DNA from: Verticillium longisporum
Taxonomy: Eukaryota > Ascomycota > Sordariomycetes > Glomerellales > Plectosphaerellaceae
Assembly: GCA_019188255.1 (NCBI GenBank)
Contig: JAETXT010000012.1
Coordinates: forward strand, 1,984,001 to 2,048,000
Length of the DNA stretch: 64,000 nt
Reading direction: 5' to 3'
Shown: piece after piece, positions 34,685-44,227 of the stretch
How positions within the stretch are numbered: position 1 is the first letter of the stretch
Layout of the letters: each line of letters opens with the position of its first letter
Made by a program: the position numbers and the translations under genes
Notes under the pieces: model-generated
Databases searched by the model: none
Told to the model about the DNA's origin: nothing
The model's input: only the letters and a program-made list of their open reading frames with translations

Positions 34685-36487
34685 TCATGCTGGGATCCAT
34701 ATAAGCTCAATGATACCATCAAGGGCTTTCATGGGCTTTCCGTCCTTCGTCGTCCATCGCTCGTCGTCCTTCTTCCGGACGTAGACCTGTGAGACGGACC
34801 CGTCCTCAAGGTACTGCGAATCGTAGATGTCCCAGGCCATCTTTTTACCCGTCTTGCTGAGTGGCAGTCGCTGGGGGCCGAAGGTGTAGTCAAAGCCCCA
34901 CCCATTGTTCTTTCTGTCTAATTTGATGTCTGAGCGGAATGTGCCCTCGATCTGGTTGAGGTCGAAGTCGATGCCTTGAGGATACTGCGCGACGCTGTAG
35001 CCGTTGGAGATGATAAAGTTATCGGCGGTGACGAAGCGTTGGTAGGAGCAGTCCTCGCCGCAAGTGCGGGCAATCTTGGTCGTATTGAGCGGGAACGAGG
35101 CGTGCCACCACTTCTTGTGACCCTTGAAATGATGAATACTGAAGGGTTTGAGACCGCTCTCATAAAAGCCTGCCGCGTCTCCCGAGAGATCGAGCTGCCA
35201 GAGGTCATCGAGTTGGGTTAAGCGCACGTCGGTATTCTCATAGATGCACTTGCGGAGGAGGATATCTCCCTGAGGACCCCAGCCCGAGTTGGACTCCTTC
35301 AGTTTGGCCCGCGTCCTGCACGTATCATGGACACTTGATATAATCTTGGCCAGGGGCCGGCTGAGGAAGACGCCGCCGCCGCCAAAGGCCTGGGAACCGT
35401 GGAGCTTGACGGCGCCGGCATCCTCGGACAAGGTTCCGATGTAGAGCGGCATTGTGTGGTCGTACTGCTTGAATTTCGCGACGAGGCTGTTCATGGCTGT
35501 GAAGAAGGTATCGGCGTCGCACAAGACGAACCACTGCTTCGTGGAGGATATCTTGTGGGAATATAGCAGAGGAACTAGGCCGAGATAGCGCACGGCCATC
35601 TCCTTCTCTATGCGACTGTCGCAAGCGCTCACTTCGGCGTCGATGCCAACATCAGCGAGGCGCTGGGTCACATCTCTGAGCTCCACGTCGGAGGCGTCGG
35701 TGAGCCGAACGAGGAGTTTGCCGCCGTTCGTCCTGCCGTTGCCGTCTGTCAGCCAGTAGGCCCACTCTTCGATCGTTTTGGGGTGCTTGAGGCGCTTGAA
35801 AGTCGTAGTGAGGGCGAAGATGTAGTCGGAGAGATCGACATTGGCGGGGAAGGGTGACTGGGGAACCTCAAGGTCGAGAGGCTTGCGACATTCAGCCTCG
35901 TGGACGTTGCCCTCGGAAAGTCGTAGCGTGCGGAAGCTATGACCTACTTCGCTACTGTCGGGCAGCAGGCTTTGTTGCAGCATGGTATAGGACCGCCGTT
36001 CAATGGGTTTGCGCGTGAAGCGAACGTAGTGCTTGAGGTACTCGATCTGGTCCCCGAGATCGTGGGCGGCCCCGATTTCGCGGAGCCTGCCCATGTCGGT
36101 GTTGCAGTTCATGACGTGGGTCGTAGTAGGGTGGGCGTCGTGGGTGCTTTCGTTGACGGGCTTGGCCAGGTCGTCAGAGGCATGTGACGGCCTGACCGGC
36201 TTGACAGAGACAAGGGCGCCATTACGCAGATCGGCCGTCTCAAGGACCAAGTCTGTCGCGTAGGGTCGCCTTGAAGGTAGGTTCAAGCACAAGACCACGA
36301 AGACGAGGACGGCGGCAACGAGCTTGAGGGCTCTCGCCAGAGGGTTCGGTATGCTGTAGCTGTGTTGGGTCAGAGGCAGCAGCTTTGCCTTGAGATCCGT
36401 GATGAACGGTAAGGACCCGGGTTGCGAGGCGGTTCGAGAATGGCCTTTCTCGAGTTGAGCCTGCTGATGAAGAAAAGGCACCTTCAT
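34685..36487 (-). CDS. Glycosyltransferase family 31 / DUF604 type II membrane protein
   Basis: This is a single-exon protein of 600 residues, read from the ATG at 36487. Upstream in-frame codons lack an ATG. A short cytosolic tail precedes one hydrophobic helix (about residues 52-70, LKLVAAVLVFVVLCLNL), so it is probably a Golgi-type type II protein. The lumenal part has the Fringe-like core: TKQWFVLCDADTFFTAMNSL with the DxD metal/sugar-nucleotide motif, then GSQAFGGGGVFLSRPLA and NSGWGPQGDILLRKCIYEN. HHFKGHKKWWHASFPLN follows. Cys pairs such as TCGEDC suggest disulphides in the lumen. The donor and acceptor sugars are unknown. No frame break is seen. Confidence 0.85.
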   Translation of the reverse strand: MKVPFLHQQAQLEKGHSRTASQPGSLPFITDLKAKLLPLTQHSYSIPNPLARALKLVAAVLVFVVLCLNLPSRRPYATDLVLETADLRNGALVSVKPVRPSHASDDLAKPVNESTHDAHPTTTHVMNCNTDMGRLREIGAAHDLGDQIEYLKHYVRFTRKPIERRSYTMLQQSLLPDSSEVGHSFRTLRLSEGNVHEAECRKPLDLEVPQSPFPANVDLSDYIFALTTTFKRLKHPKTIEEWAYWLTDGNGRTNGGKLLVRLTDASDVELRDVTQRLADVGIDAEVSACDSRIEKEMAVRYLGLVPLLYSHKISSTKQWFVLCDADTFFTAMNSLVAKFKQYDHTMPLYIGTLSEDAGAVKLHGSQAFGGGGVFLSRPLAKIISSVHDTCRTRAKLKESNSGWGPQGDILLRKCIYENTDVRLTQLDDLWQLDLSGDAAGFYESGLKPFSIHHFKGHKKWWHASFPLNTTKIARTCGEDCSYQRFVTADNFIISNGYSVAQYPQGIDFDLNQIEGTFRSDIKLDRKNNGWGFDYTFGPQRLPLSKTGKKMAWDIYDSQYLEDGSVSQVYVRKKDDERWTTKDGKPMKALDGIIELIWIPA

Positions 36488-37736
36488 GGTGCTGTTGGTG
36501 CTTGAGGCCGCTCTCTCCGGGGGCACTGGGTTGAAGAGAAAGAGTGGAGGGGAGAGAAGATCGCCAAGTCAGCGAGAAGAGTACCCAGTCTTTGCTCCGT
36601 CTTGCGTCAAGGTGAGAGGGAGGAATGGTCCTCCACCGAGCAAACGGCGACTGGCAGAGGGCAATTGTCGAGCAGCTTGCAAAGCCGACACTGGTGCTGC
36701 GGGAGGCGAGCCTCTGATAGGAAAATGAGTTGCAGGACACATGTTGGGCCTTCTGGGATGTGACCATGCTACTCTGATTTCAGGAGTCCATGCGCGTGAG
36801 AAGTCGGGCGATGAGCGTCGAGGAGAAAGGGCCAGAACGGGCTACTGTAAGCCAGATGGAGTGGGCGGAGTTGCCGCGGAAGAAACGAGGCGAAGCGTGC
36901 TGCAAATGTTGCAGCAATAAAATGAATCATCTGCTCCCCGGACCAGACTCTCGGGACTCGATATTTCGTTCGACCGAGGTGTTTGGCTGTGAAGCGCCTG
37001 TTGGTGGCGGTTGGTCGTGCGTGGATATGAGACCCTTGTCTGTGCCAAGCCGTCAGACAGGTTAGACACGAGAATCGTCAATGCTCTCTCTTGTCTTCGT
37101 CCCATGTCATCATGCCAGTACAGCTAGCGAGGGGACTACTGTAGAACCTTATCTTTAGGTACCTTACCGGGTCAATTACGGAGGAAGGTACAGTTGCTCA
37201 GCCAATAGCAGTGACACAATTGTGAGTAGCCATTGCAAAGTTAAATGGGTCAACTCCAAAAGCAGCCGTTGTGCATTGGTGAGCAGCGTTGCAGCCATTG
37301 TTCACAGTTGCAGCTACCTACCGTAGGTACGGTAGGTACCTACCTTGGTGATGATTTGCCCCCCTGGCAGGCTGCCCAGCAGGCAGCAGTAGTAACAACA
37401 ACGCTCGGACCGGGCGGATGCGACTGTTCAGCACAGCAATGGTGACATCGATCAGAGAAGGCACAGCAAAGTTGAAGCCGAGGGAAAGAATCAAGGGAAA
37501 CGAGGGGAAAGGGGCATCATCATGAGTGGGCAGGTGCCCGCCTTCCGTGTGCCTGCACTGCACAGGTGGTGCCTGCCTCAGTGGACTCAGAAGGTACAAT
37601 CCGTGGTTCCTACCTACCTAGCTGCCTACGACCTCATCTCAACCGACGACACAGTCCATAAGCCGATTCTCGAGCATTCGTTCTCCTAAGCAGTAATTCT
37701 CTTTCCTATTCATCGCCCTCGGCCCCTTCATTCCCC
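36488..37736. other. Intergenic region with TAGGTACC repeats
   Basis: This 1.25-kb gap holds the GT31 promoter and the 3' flank of the coiled-coil gene (both -). It carries repeat motifs near 37156, 37314-37346 and 37611-37624. No gene is recognised. Confidence 0.5.
37314..37346. repeat. CTACCTACCGTAGGTACGGTAGG motif cluster
   Basis: These are overlapping direct and inverted copies of TAGGTA/TACCTA, with TACCGTAGGTACGGTA forming an imperfect inverted repeat. It belongs to the dispersed family seen in other gaps of this window. Confidence 0.6.
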
Positions 37737-40700
37737 TCATTTCCCCAAAAAGGACAAGGCATCCAACTCGTGCTCAGCGCGTGTCCCAAAATCCCGCCAT
37801 ACTTGCACGTATCGTATCTCTTCTCCTGACGAAACATCATACTCGTCAACACCATCACCACCGTCGCCATGAAAAATATCCCTGGCACGTCCCAGCTCCT
37901 GCTTCGAAGCGTCCCGTACGACTGTCCAGCCAGCATCGCCGCTCCTCCGCATGTCACCAGAAGTCCGAGCTAGGCAGAAGGCGCGCACAAACGCTAGCGA
38001 CCCCTGAATCTCGGACTCCCGATAGAACTGGTGCCACGGGCCAGCTCCCTCGAACCACTTATCCAGCCTGTCGAGCCTCGCCAGTGCCCCACGCCAGTCT
38101 GCGTGCCGCAGCGCACTAACGGCCTGCGCCCTCTGCCGCTGAAATGACAGGTACTTCCAGTACGCCTCGATCTGTGGACGGCTCATGAGGCCCGCCGCTG
38201 CCTCCTCCGCCGACGGCCTCCCGGCAAATACCTGCTGGATGCACATCACCGACTGCCGCTGCCCCTGACCCCACGTCGTCACCGGTGCCTCGACATCGTC
38301 CTCGCCGCGCCCCAGGATCGCCGCCACCTCCTGCTGCAGCTCCACGAGCTTTCCTCGGAAATCCTCGCCCAACAGTGCATCACCCGATCGCGCCAGCTGC
38401 AGTCTGGCGTACGCCTGGTTATGTTCGCTCAGCAGCCTGCGCAGCTCACAATTGCTGTCGAGGAGCTTCGTGTTGAACACCTTGTGCGCATCAAGCGACC
38501 TCTCCAGGGCGCTCCGTACCTCCTCCCTCACCTCGTCGTTGCTCATGCTAGCCGCTATTCCGCTCGTGACTAAATCGTTCCAGAGACCATTCGTCCTCTC
38601 CTCCACCCCCGCGAGCACCTGAACCTCCATCGACTCCCTGACCTCGACGAGCTCCGCCCTTGCTCTCTCCATGTCGAGTGTCTTGATTCGCAGCTCATTC
38701 TCGAGCTCGCGGCGTGCCGCAAACGAGGCCTTGGACGCGGCGCCCTCCTTCCCTGTCTTCAGCTTCTCCAGCTCGCTCGTGAGCCTCTCGATCTGGCCCC
38801 TGTGATTCTCCCTCGTGCATTTGCCATCGCTCACCTCCGCTGCCGTGGCCGTGGCCGTAGGCGACGTGGTCTCCGTCTCGGACTGGGGTAAAATCTTCAT
38901 AAAGTCGCCGCTCACCTCTTCCAGCGTCGCCATGAGGTCCTTGACCTTGGCCTCTGCGATCTCCGCCCTCAGCTCCGCCGTTCGACATTCATCTCTCGCC
39001 TGCTCCGCCTGCCGCTCAAGTACCTTGCTCGGGGCGTGCGCCCGGTTGAGGCTCCTTTGCATGGCGTCGATACGTGTCTGTACCTCACGTGCGGTTGCTA
39101 TACCCTGCCGCCTCGACTCGCGCAGTTGCGAGTGTAGCTCTTGCGCCTCGCGCTGGCACTCGTCGGCCCGCCTCCTGTCGGCGTCCTGCGCGTCAAGGGG
39201 CGCCGAGATGTCTGTCGTGTCCTTGATACTCAGCATTTGCGCCTCGAGCCGCCTCTTGTCATCACTTAGCTGCTTGACCTCGTCCTCGAGAACCTGCAGC
39301 TTCGCCTGAGTGTCTGCCTCGGCGGATCGCTCGCTGGACTTTGATTCTTCCTCAATCTCCTGGTCCAGGAGGCCTGACGCCAGGCTGCGGATGCTTTCCG
39401 GTGCTCTCTCAAAGAGCGAGGCGATGCGTGCGAGCTCGTCGGAGATGCGGGTTGCGATATCGGCCGGGGGCGGCAGGTTTGTGTTTTGCAGCACCTCACT
39501 GAGCTTTTCAAACGAGTAGATTGAGCGCTCAAGCTTGTTGGCCTCGGTGAGAAGTTTATGGCTTTGTTCGGAAAGGTTGTTTCGGACTCGCTGCGCGACG
39601 AGCCTTCGATACTTGTTGATGCTGATAACGGCTTGCTTCATCATTGAGTTTTCCATCGAGTGAACGACGAGCCACAGGTTCTTCCGCTCATCATCGCGGT
39701 CTCGAAGGTCTTTCTGGACCTGTGCGACCATTGTTGTAGCATGATGAAGTTGCTGTTCGAGCTCAATGAAGTGCTGGAACCCCAAGTTCTGCACCCTCAA
39801 GGCATTCTTCGCCCGTTCATCTGCGTTCTGTCGCAGCCGTTCCTGGGTATCAAACAAGCCCTGTCGAGACTCTTGTCGTCCACCCGATGAAGTGAGCAGG
39901 GCGTCAACAAGTCTATCAAGAGATGCCGCGTTTGAGGGCTGGCTAACAAGATGAGCATGCAGACTATTCATGGCAGTGCGCAGGCGACCGTCCTTCTCCC
40001 ACATCATCTGAGGGTTGGGGGGGATATGTCGGTTCGTGGTCTCGTCCACAGCCTCTTCCGCCCGCGTACGGTCTGCGAGGGCCTTGCTTGCATCGGCGTG
40101 TGCCTCGGCAAAGGCAACAGAGGGTGGTTCGTCTTGTAGTCTCGACTCTTCAAAAATCTGGTCAAGTGTGTCTTGTACCATCCTAGTCAGGAGCGCTACC
40201 TCTGCAGCAGCCATCGCATCCACACGCGAGCGGGCAACCCGGGTATCATAGTCCTTCTGATCTTGCTCGAGCCGCGCGTCGTAGTCAATCTGCATGGACA
40301 GCTTCTGCGCCCGGAGACGATCCTCTTCAGCGATGGCGTCATATGTTGCAGCGTATGTTTTCTGTATAAAGGCGTTAAAGTACGCCACGGGCACCGAGTC
40401 TCGGCCGGCAGCCCACCGGCGGAGGCGCTCGATCATGCCGTCGTTGGCCGTCTCGTGCGACCAAATGGCAAACCAGTCAGCGTCGGAAACCTCTTCGCCT
40501 GTCTGCTGCTCGAGCTGTTGCCTTCGTGCGAGCGCCTTCTCCTCGGGAGATGGACCTGCCTCGAGATCTGCCCGAAGGAAGTGCACACGCTTAGTGGCTG
40601 TTCCGTGTTGATTATCTTCGTCGACATCCCATGACCCTTCGTTCGGTTCGCCCTCCTTCAAAACGCCGGCCTCCTCCGCATCCTTTTCGAAGTCGTGAAA

Positions 40701-40919
40701 GTCGGCCTCGTAGTTGGCTATGATGCGCTTCTTCTCGTCATCGCTCATGGGTACGGGCTTGGCCCAAACACGCTTGCGCAGTTCTCTCAGATCTCGGCTC
40801 GGGAACGGTCTCACTTTTCCATAGTCGACCGTATCTCCTTTCTTCTCCGAGGACTCGCTCTGCTGTTGACCATGAGATGGACTTTTGTCGCCCTCGACGG
40901 TATTGTGGTTACCTGCCAT
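37737..40919 (-). CDS. Large coiled-coil protein of unknown function
   Basis: This is one uninterrupted frame of 1060 residues from the ATG at 40919; the frame continues upstream without another ATG. I do not recognise a family. The N-terminus is charged and polar (MAGNHNTVEGDKS), then RDLRELRKRVWAKPVPMSDDEKKRIIANYEADFHDF. Residues about 250 to 850 are dense in Glu, Arg, Lys, Gln and Leu with heptad-like spacing, for example LQVLEDEVKQLSDDKRRLEA, so long coiled coils are likely. The C-terminal 130 residues look globular and Trp/Arg-rich (ALRHADWRGALARLDRLDKW, RYVQVWRDFGTRAEHELD). No signal peptide or membrane helix is visible. The unbroken frame in such a long stretch strongly supports a real gene. 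A cytoskeletal, septal or tethering role would be a guess. Confidence 0.8.
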   Translation of the reverse strand: MAGNHNTVEGDKSPSHGQQQSESSEKKGDTVDYGKVRPFPSRDLRELRKRVWAKPVPMSDDEKKRIIANYEADFHDFEKDAEEAGVLKEGEPNEGSWDVDEDNQHGTATKRVHFLRADLEAGPSPEEKALARRQQLEQQTGEEVSDADWFAIWSHETANDGMIERLRRWAAGRDSVPVAYFNAFIQKTYAATYDAIAEEDRLRAQKLSMQIDYDARLEQDQKDYDTRVARSRVDAMAAAEVALLTRMVQDTLDQIFEESRLQDEPPSVAFAEAHADASKALADRTRAEEAVDETTNRHIPPNPQMMWEKDGRLRTAMNSLHAHLVSQPSNAASLDRLVDALLTSSGGRQESRQGLFDTQERLRQNADERAKNALRVQNLGFQHFIELEQQLHHATTMVAQVQKDLRDRDDERKNLWLVVHSMENSMMKQAVISINKYRRLVAQRVRNNLSEQSHKLLTEANKLERSIYSFEKLSEVLQNTNLPPPADIATRISDELARIASLFERAPESIRSLASGLLDQEIEEESKSSERSAEADTQAKLQVLEDEVKQLSDDKRRLEAQMLSIKDTTDISAPLDAQDADRRRADECQREAQELHSQLRESRRQGIATAREVQTRIDAMQRSLNRAHAPSKVLERQAEQARDECRTAELRAEIAEAKVKDLMATLEEVSGDFMKILPQSETETTSPTATATAAEVSDGKCTRENHRGQIERLTSELEKLKTGKEGAASKASFAARRELENELRIKTLDMERARAELVEVRESMEVQVLAGVEERTNGLWNDLVTSGIAASMSNDEVREEVRSALERSLDAHKVFNTKLLDSNCELRRLLSEHNQAYARLQLARSGDALLGEDFRGKLVELQQEVAAILGRGEDDVEAPVTTWGQGQRQSVMCIQQVFAGRPSAEEAAAGLMSRPQIEAYWKYLSFQRQRAQAVSALRHADWRGALARLDRLDKWFEGAGPWHQFYRESEIQGSLAFVRAFCLARTSGDMRRSGDAGWTVVRDASKQELGRARDIFHGDGGDGVDEYDVSSGEEIRYVQVWRDFGTRAEHELDALSFLGK

Positions 40920-41379
40920 GTTGTGACAAACCTTCCCTCTTGTTAGTGAAGATGAAAGTCGTGGTTTGAAGTTTGAGTAGAGAGTTTGATGAAAGCAAGA
41001 GGTAGACAGGGTGGAAAGACAACCTCCTAAACAGGCCATCGCATGCTTCTGTTTATCAAAAGACGACAGGACGACTAGCGAAGCACCTATTTCTGAAGCC
41101 AAGCATCGACGACCGTACTCTCAAAGAAAGAGGCCCGAGTCGAGGCTCAAGGCACAACAAAGGAGGTGGCGGCAACATTGTTGAGCCAGCCCGACTACTC
41201 TGCGAAGACAAAGACGAGAATTAGCAAAGCTCACCCAGTGTCTCTTACGGATCAACTATTCTATTTACTTTTATGACAGAAATGTGGGAGTACTCTGTGT
41301 TCTGAAATGCATACCTCGTAGGAGTCCAGCTTCCCTCTGAACGGCACTGCTTTTCGTTTGTAGTCGGCTTATGCCAAGC
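40920..41379. other. Intergenic region
   Basis: This 460-bp spacer lies between two minus-strand genes and is likely to carry the promoter and 5' leader of the coiled-coil gene. The frame of that gene stays open through most of it, but without an ATG. Nothing else is recognised. Confidence 0.45.
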
Positions 41380-42129
41380 TCACTTGGTAAACCAGATGTC
41401 GTTCTCGTCAAGTTCAATGGGCTTGACCGCCTCCTCCCACCACTTGAGGTACGACGTCCCCTCGACTCTCCTCAGTTGTGGCTTCTCCCAGCGGTAGGCA
41501 ACGATGCGTCCCTCGGTGTTCCGGATCCAGCACGACTCACCAGCGAGCGGATCATCGCCCCCAAGCGTTACGTCCGCGATCTTGGCCAGCACCCCCGCCG
41601 ACGCCCGATCAAGGACGTGCTCCTCAACAGGGCTGAAGCTCACCGTCTTGGCCTCCTCGTCCGGCCTCCTCCCAGTCGCAGTCGCAGCCGCCGCCGCCGC
41701 TGCTGCCTCCTCCTCCATCTTGTCCTGACACTCCCGCGTCAGCCCCTCAATGTCAACGGCAGCCCAGGCGCCCCCGCGCACGCTCGCCCCGCGCACGTAG
41801 CACGCGTGCGCGCGCCTCCACGCGCCGAGCCCGCGGAAGCTGTGGCCGCGGTACACCTGCGCGCGCGCCGCCTGCTGCCAGCGCTGAAACTCGACGGCGT
41901 CCCTGTACGCCTCGCTGGCGTGCGCCAGGGCGTCGAGGTACGCGTCTCTGCCCCGTCGCTGCTCGGGGGGGCAGGCCCTGCCGGGCGCCGCCAGGGCCCT
42001 CGCCAGCTCGAGGGCCGCGTGGGACCGCAGGAGACAGCCGTTGATGGACGAGACGATGATTTTCTTCTCAGACCTCGACAGCTTGAACGGCAGAGGCAAG
42101 ACGGGGGGGTGAGGAGGCGCTTCTGCCAT
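41380..42129 (-). CDS. Hypothetical protein, 249 residues
   Basis: This is a single-exon frame from the ATG at 42129 (MAEAPPHPPVLPLPFKLSRS). I do not recognise it. The N-terminal half is helical and Ala/Arg-rich (NGCLLRSHAALELARALAA, YRDAVEFQRWQQAARAQVY). A low-complexity Ala run (about 12 residues) follows KMEEE. The C-terminal 90 residues look conserved and folded: AKTVSFSPVEEHVLDRAS, ESCWIRNTEGRIVAYRWEKP, and an acidic end ENDIWFTK. The coding region is very GC-rich at 41640-42010. No signal peptide or membrane helix is seen. Confidence 0.68.
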   Translation of the reverse strand: MAEAPPHPPVLPLPFKLSRSEKKIIVSSINGCLLRSHAALELARALAAPGRACPPEQRRGRDAYLDALAHASEAYRDAVEFQRWQQAARAQVYRGHSFRGLGAWRRAHACYVRGASVRGGAWAAVDIEGLTRECQDKMEEEAAAAAAAATATGRRPDEEAKTVSFSPVEEHVLDRASAGVLAKIADVTLGGDDPLAGESCWIRNTEGRIVAYRWEKPQLRRVEGTSYLKWWEEAVKPIELDENDIWFTK

Positions 42130-42805
42130 TTGTGTGTAAGTGGCTTTTTTTCGTCTGTTTGTTCTCCTTTCTTTCTTTCTTTTCTCCTCCTTGGTATTCC
42201 CTTCTTTGTTGTAAGAATGGCTATTGGTTGCTGCAAACGGACATGGAGCAACTGTGGCTGGCATGCCCGGCAACGTGGAATCGAGGGGTGTGGATGGGCG
42301 CGATTTTATGTACGAGGCATCATCGGCGCAACACAAGGGTGAGGAGCAGAACAATGGCGGAGTGTGTGATCAATTTCTTTGGGAATGGATTTTCCTCCTC
42401 TGGAGGATGAATGTGTCTCGCGATGCGAGGAATGACAGTCTGCCCGTTTGGGAACAAAGGGGTCTGAGCTGACAGCCCCTGCCTGACTAGGTACCTTAAA
42501 GAGTGGCTGTTTTGGCTCACAAGGCCGGAAAGGCAAAGTTGTTCCCGAATGCTCCATCAAATTCCTGCTTCGCCCAGTGGCAAGAAAAAGGAAGAAAAAA
42601 AGGTACCATCGGTCATGCATCTGAAGCCCGAATGGTTCAACAATGATGATTCTCATCTAAAACAAGGAGGAGGACGCCGCTTCCTAGAACACCAAAAACA
42701 AATAAAACGAAGCCAGGTATCAGAAATAAAGGAGAGAAGAGTGAGCAAATCAGCATGTTACCTAATAAAGAGTCGAATCATGTCTGCCTCGTTCGGTACT
42801 CTCGA
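42130..42805. other. Intergenic region
   Basis: This holds the promoter and leader of the 249-residue gene and the 3' flank of the RTA1-like gene. A CT-rich leader lies at 42140-42200. No further gene is recognised. Confidence 0.45.
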
Positions 42806-44227
42806 TTACCAGAGCGTCTCGCTGTCCACCAACTTGCCCCGCGTGGCGGCTTGCTCTGACTTGAGACTCGTCCTGTGACCCGACAGCGACTGAGAGTGTG
42901 GCCGAGACCCGTGCTGGGCTGCTGGGCTCGCCTTGGGCTGTTGCATCTGGTTCATCTCAAAGGTAGGGCTCGTCTTGGGCGACTGTCTGAGGAAGGTCGA
43001 GCTGAGCCTCTGCGAGTGGCGTCTCTGCTGCTCCTTCCAGAACGTCGGACTGTTCTTCTGCGTCGTCCCGACAGACAGAGGCTGTTGCGTGGTGGTTTGC
43101 GTGACGGGGTTTTGCTTGACTGTTGTTGCCATGGTGGCATTCTGCAGCGGCATGGTTGCCGACGTGGGGGTCGTCATCTTGTCAAAGGCTGTTTGATCGG
43201 GGCTTCGGCTGTATTCGAATGTCGCTACTGGCGAACGGAGAGGTGCTGGGCGGGTGTAACGCTTGCGCAAACGAGGTGACGTGGGACCCCAAGCTTTGCC
43301 AAAGGCCACGCCGGGGTGGAAGATTGCGAGGAGGGCACAGACTACGAATGGAAGTGCACCGTTGACTACCATAAAAGCAGCCTCGTTCTGTGCGAGAGGC
43401 CTGTCGAGGCCACTGGCTGTTTCCACGATCCGGTAGATCGTATGGCTGAGAAGCAGTACTGTCGCAGCTTGCGTGACTGGAAACATGCGTCAGTCAACTC
43501 AGATCACCCGAGTGCACCTGTAGAAAACTACATACCCAGGAGGAAACGCTTGAAGCGTGCTGACCGGTACACGGTGGCGTGCTTTGGGTCTAGTCTGCTA
43601 CGTTCGCCGTTCAGGTTGATGGTGAACCAGGAATGAACAGCAACGAAGACCACTAAACCAGCAGTCTGTATGGCAAGGCCCGTCACCAGGATGTTGGCGT
43701 TCTGCGGGGCCTGGCGTTGTTAGAAACGGTTGGGCAGGAGAGCCTCGGGTCCAGCAGGACAAAAGACTCACCTCCAAGACAGCAAAGGCAACGCAAACTG
43801 TTCCGACGATTTCAACAACGGCGGCAACAAGAGCCACAGCAGATAACACGAGAGCGATGTGCTTGGGCTGAACAGAGCTGGCCCTTGCACCGTAAACCGA
43901 GAGGGCGTGCGGCAGGATGATGAAGATGGAGGCGGCAATGAACGTCGAGCCGAGGACGGTGCCGAGAAGGAACAGGGCAAAGCAGGTCTTGTTGGCGACG
44001 TTGTCAAAGAGAAGCAGTCGTCCAGCAAAGCCGAGGACTTCTAGAAGTAGGCCGGTCGTCAGTACGGAAGCGAAAATGGGCGTCTTGAATCGATAGCCGA
44101 GGGCCAGGGTCACGGGTACGAGCAGGGCGAAACCAGCGAGGAAGACGGCGTTGCCTGGTCGGGTAGGACGGTAGTTGAGAAAGCCTTGGCTCACTGGACA
44201 GGTGTCTGTGGTACAGTCACCTGCCAT
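42806..44227 (-). CDS. RTA1-like seven-helix membrane protein
   Basis: RTA1-like proteins are fungal seven-helix membrane proteins linked to lipid-translocation and resistance to toxic lipids or sterol drugs (Rta1, Rsb1, Rtm1). Three exons fit: 44227-43772, 43701-43536 and 43476-42806, giving 430 residues. Helices include NAVFLAGFALLVPVTLAL, FALFLLGTVLGSTFIAASIF, ALVLSAVALVAAVVEIVGTV, GLAIQTAGLVVFVAVHSWF and AAFMVVNGALPFVVCALLAI. The conserved loop text TVYRSARFKRFLLV and the RIVE near helix 6 fit the family. The N-terminus has Cys residues typical of its outer face. A 150-residue Ser/Thr/Gln-rich cytosolic tail follows the last helix. No frame break is seen. Confidence 0.85.

Noticed and set aside
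27188..36487. A secondary-metabolite cluster around the BBE-like oxidase, ferric reductase and GT31 gene
   Set aside because: No polyketide synthase, NRPS, terpene cyclase, P450 or pathway regulator is present nearby; proximity alone is not enough.
41371..42342. 323-codon open frame on the plus strand
   Set aside because: It is antisense to the 249-residue gene and Arg/Pro-rich, as expected from reading a GC-rich gene backwards.
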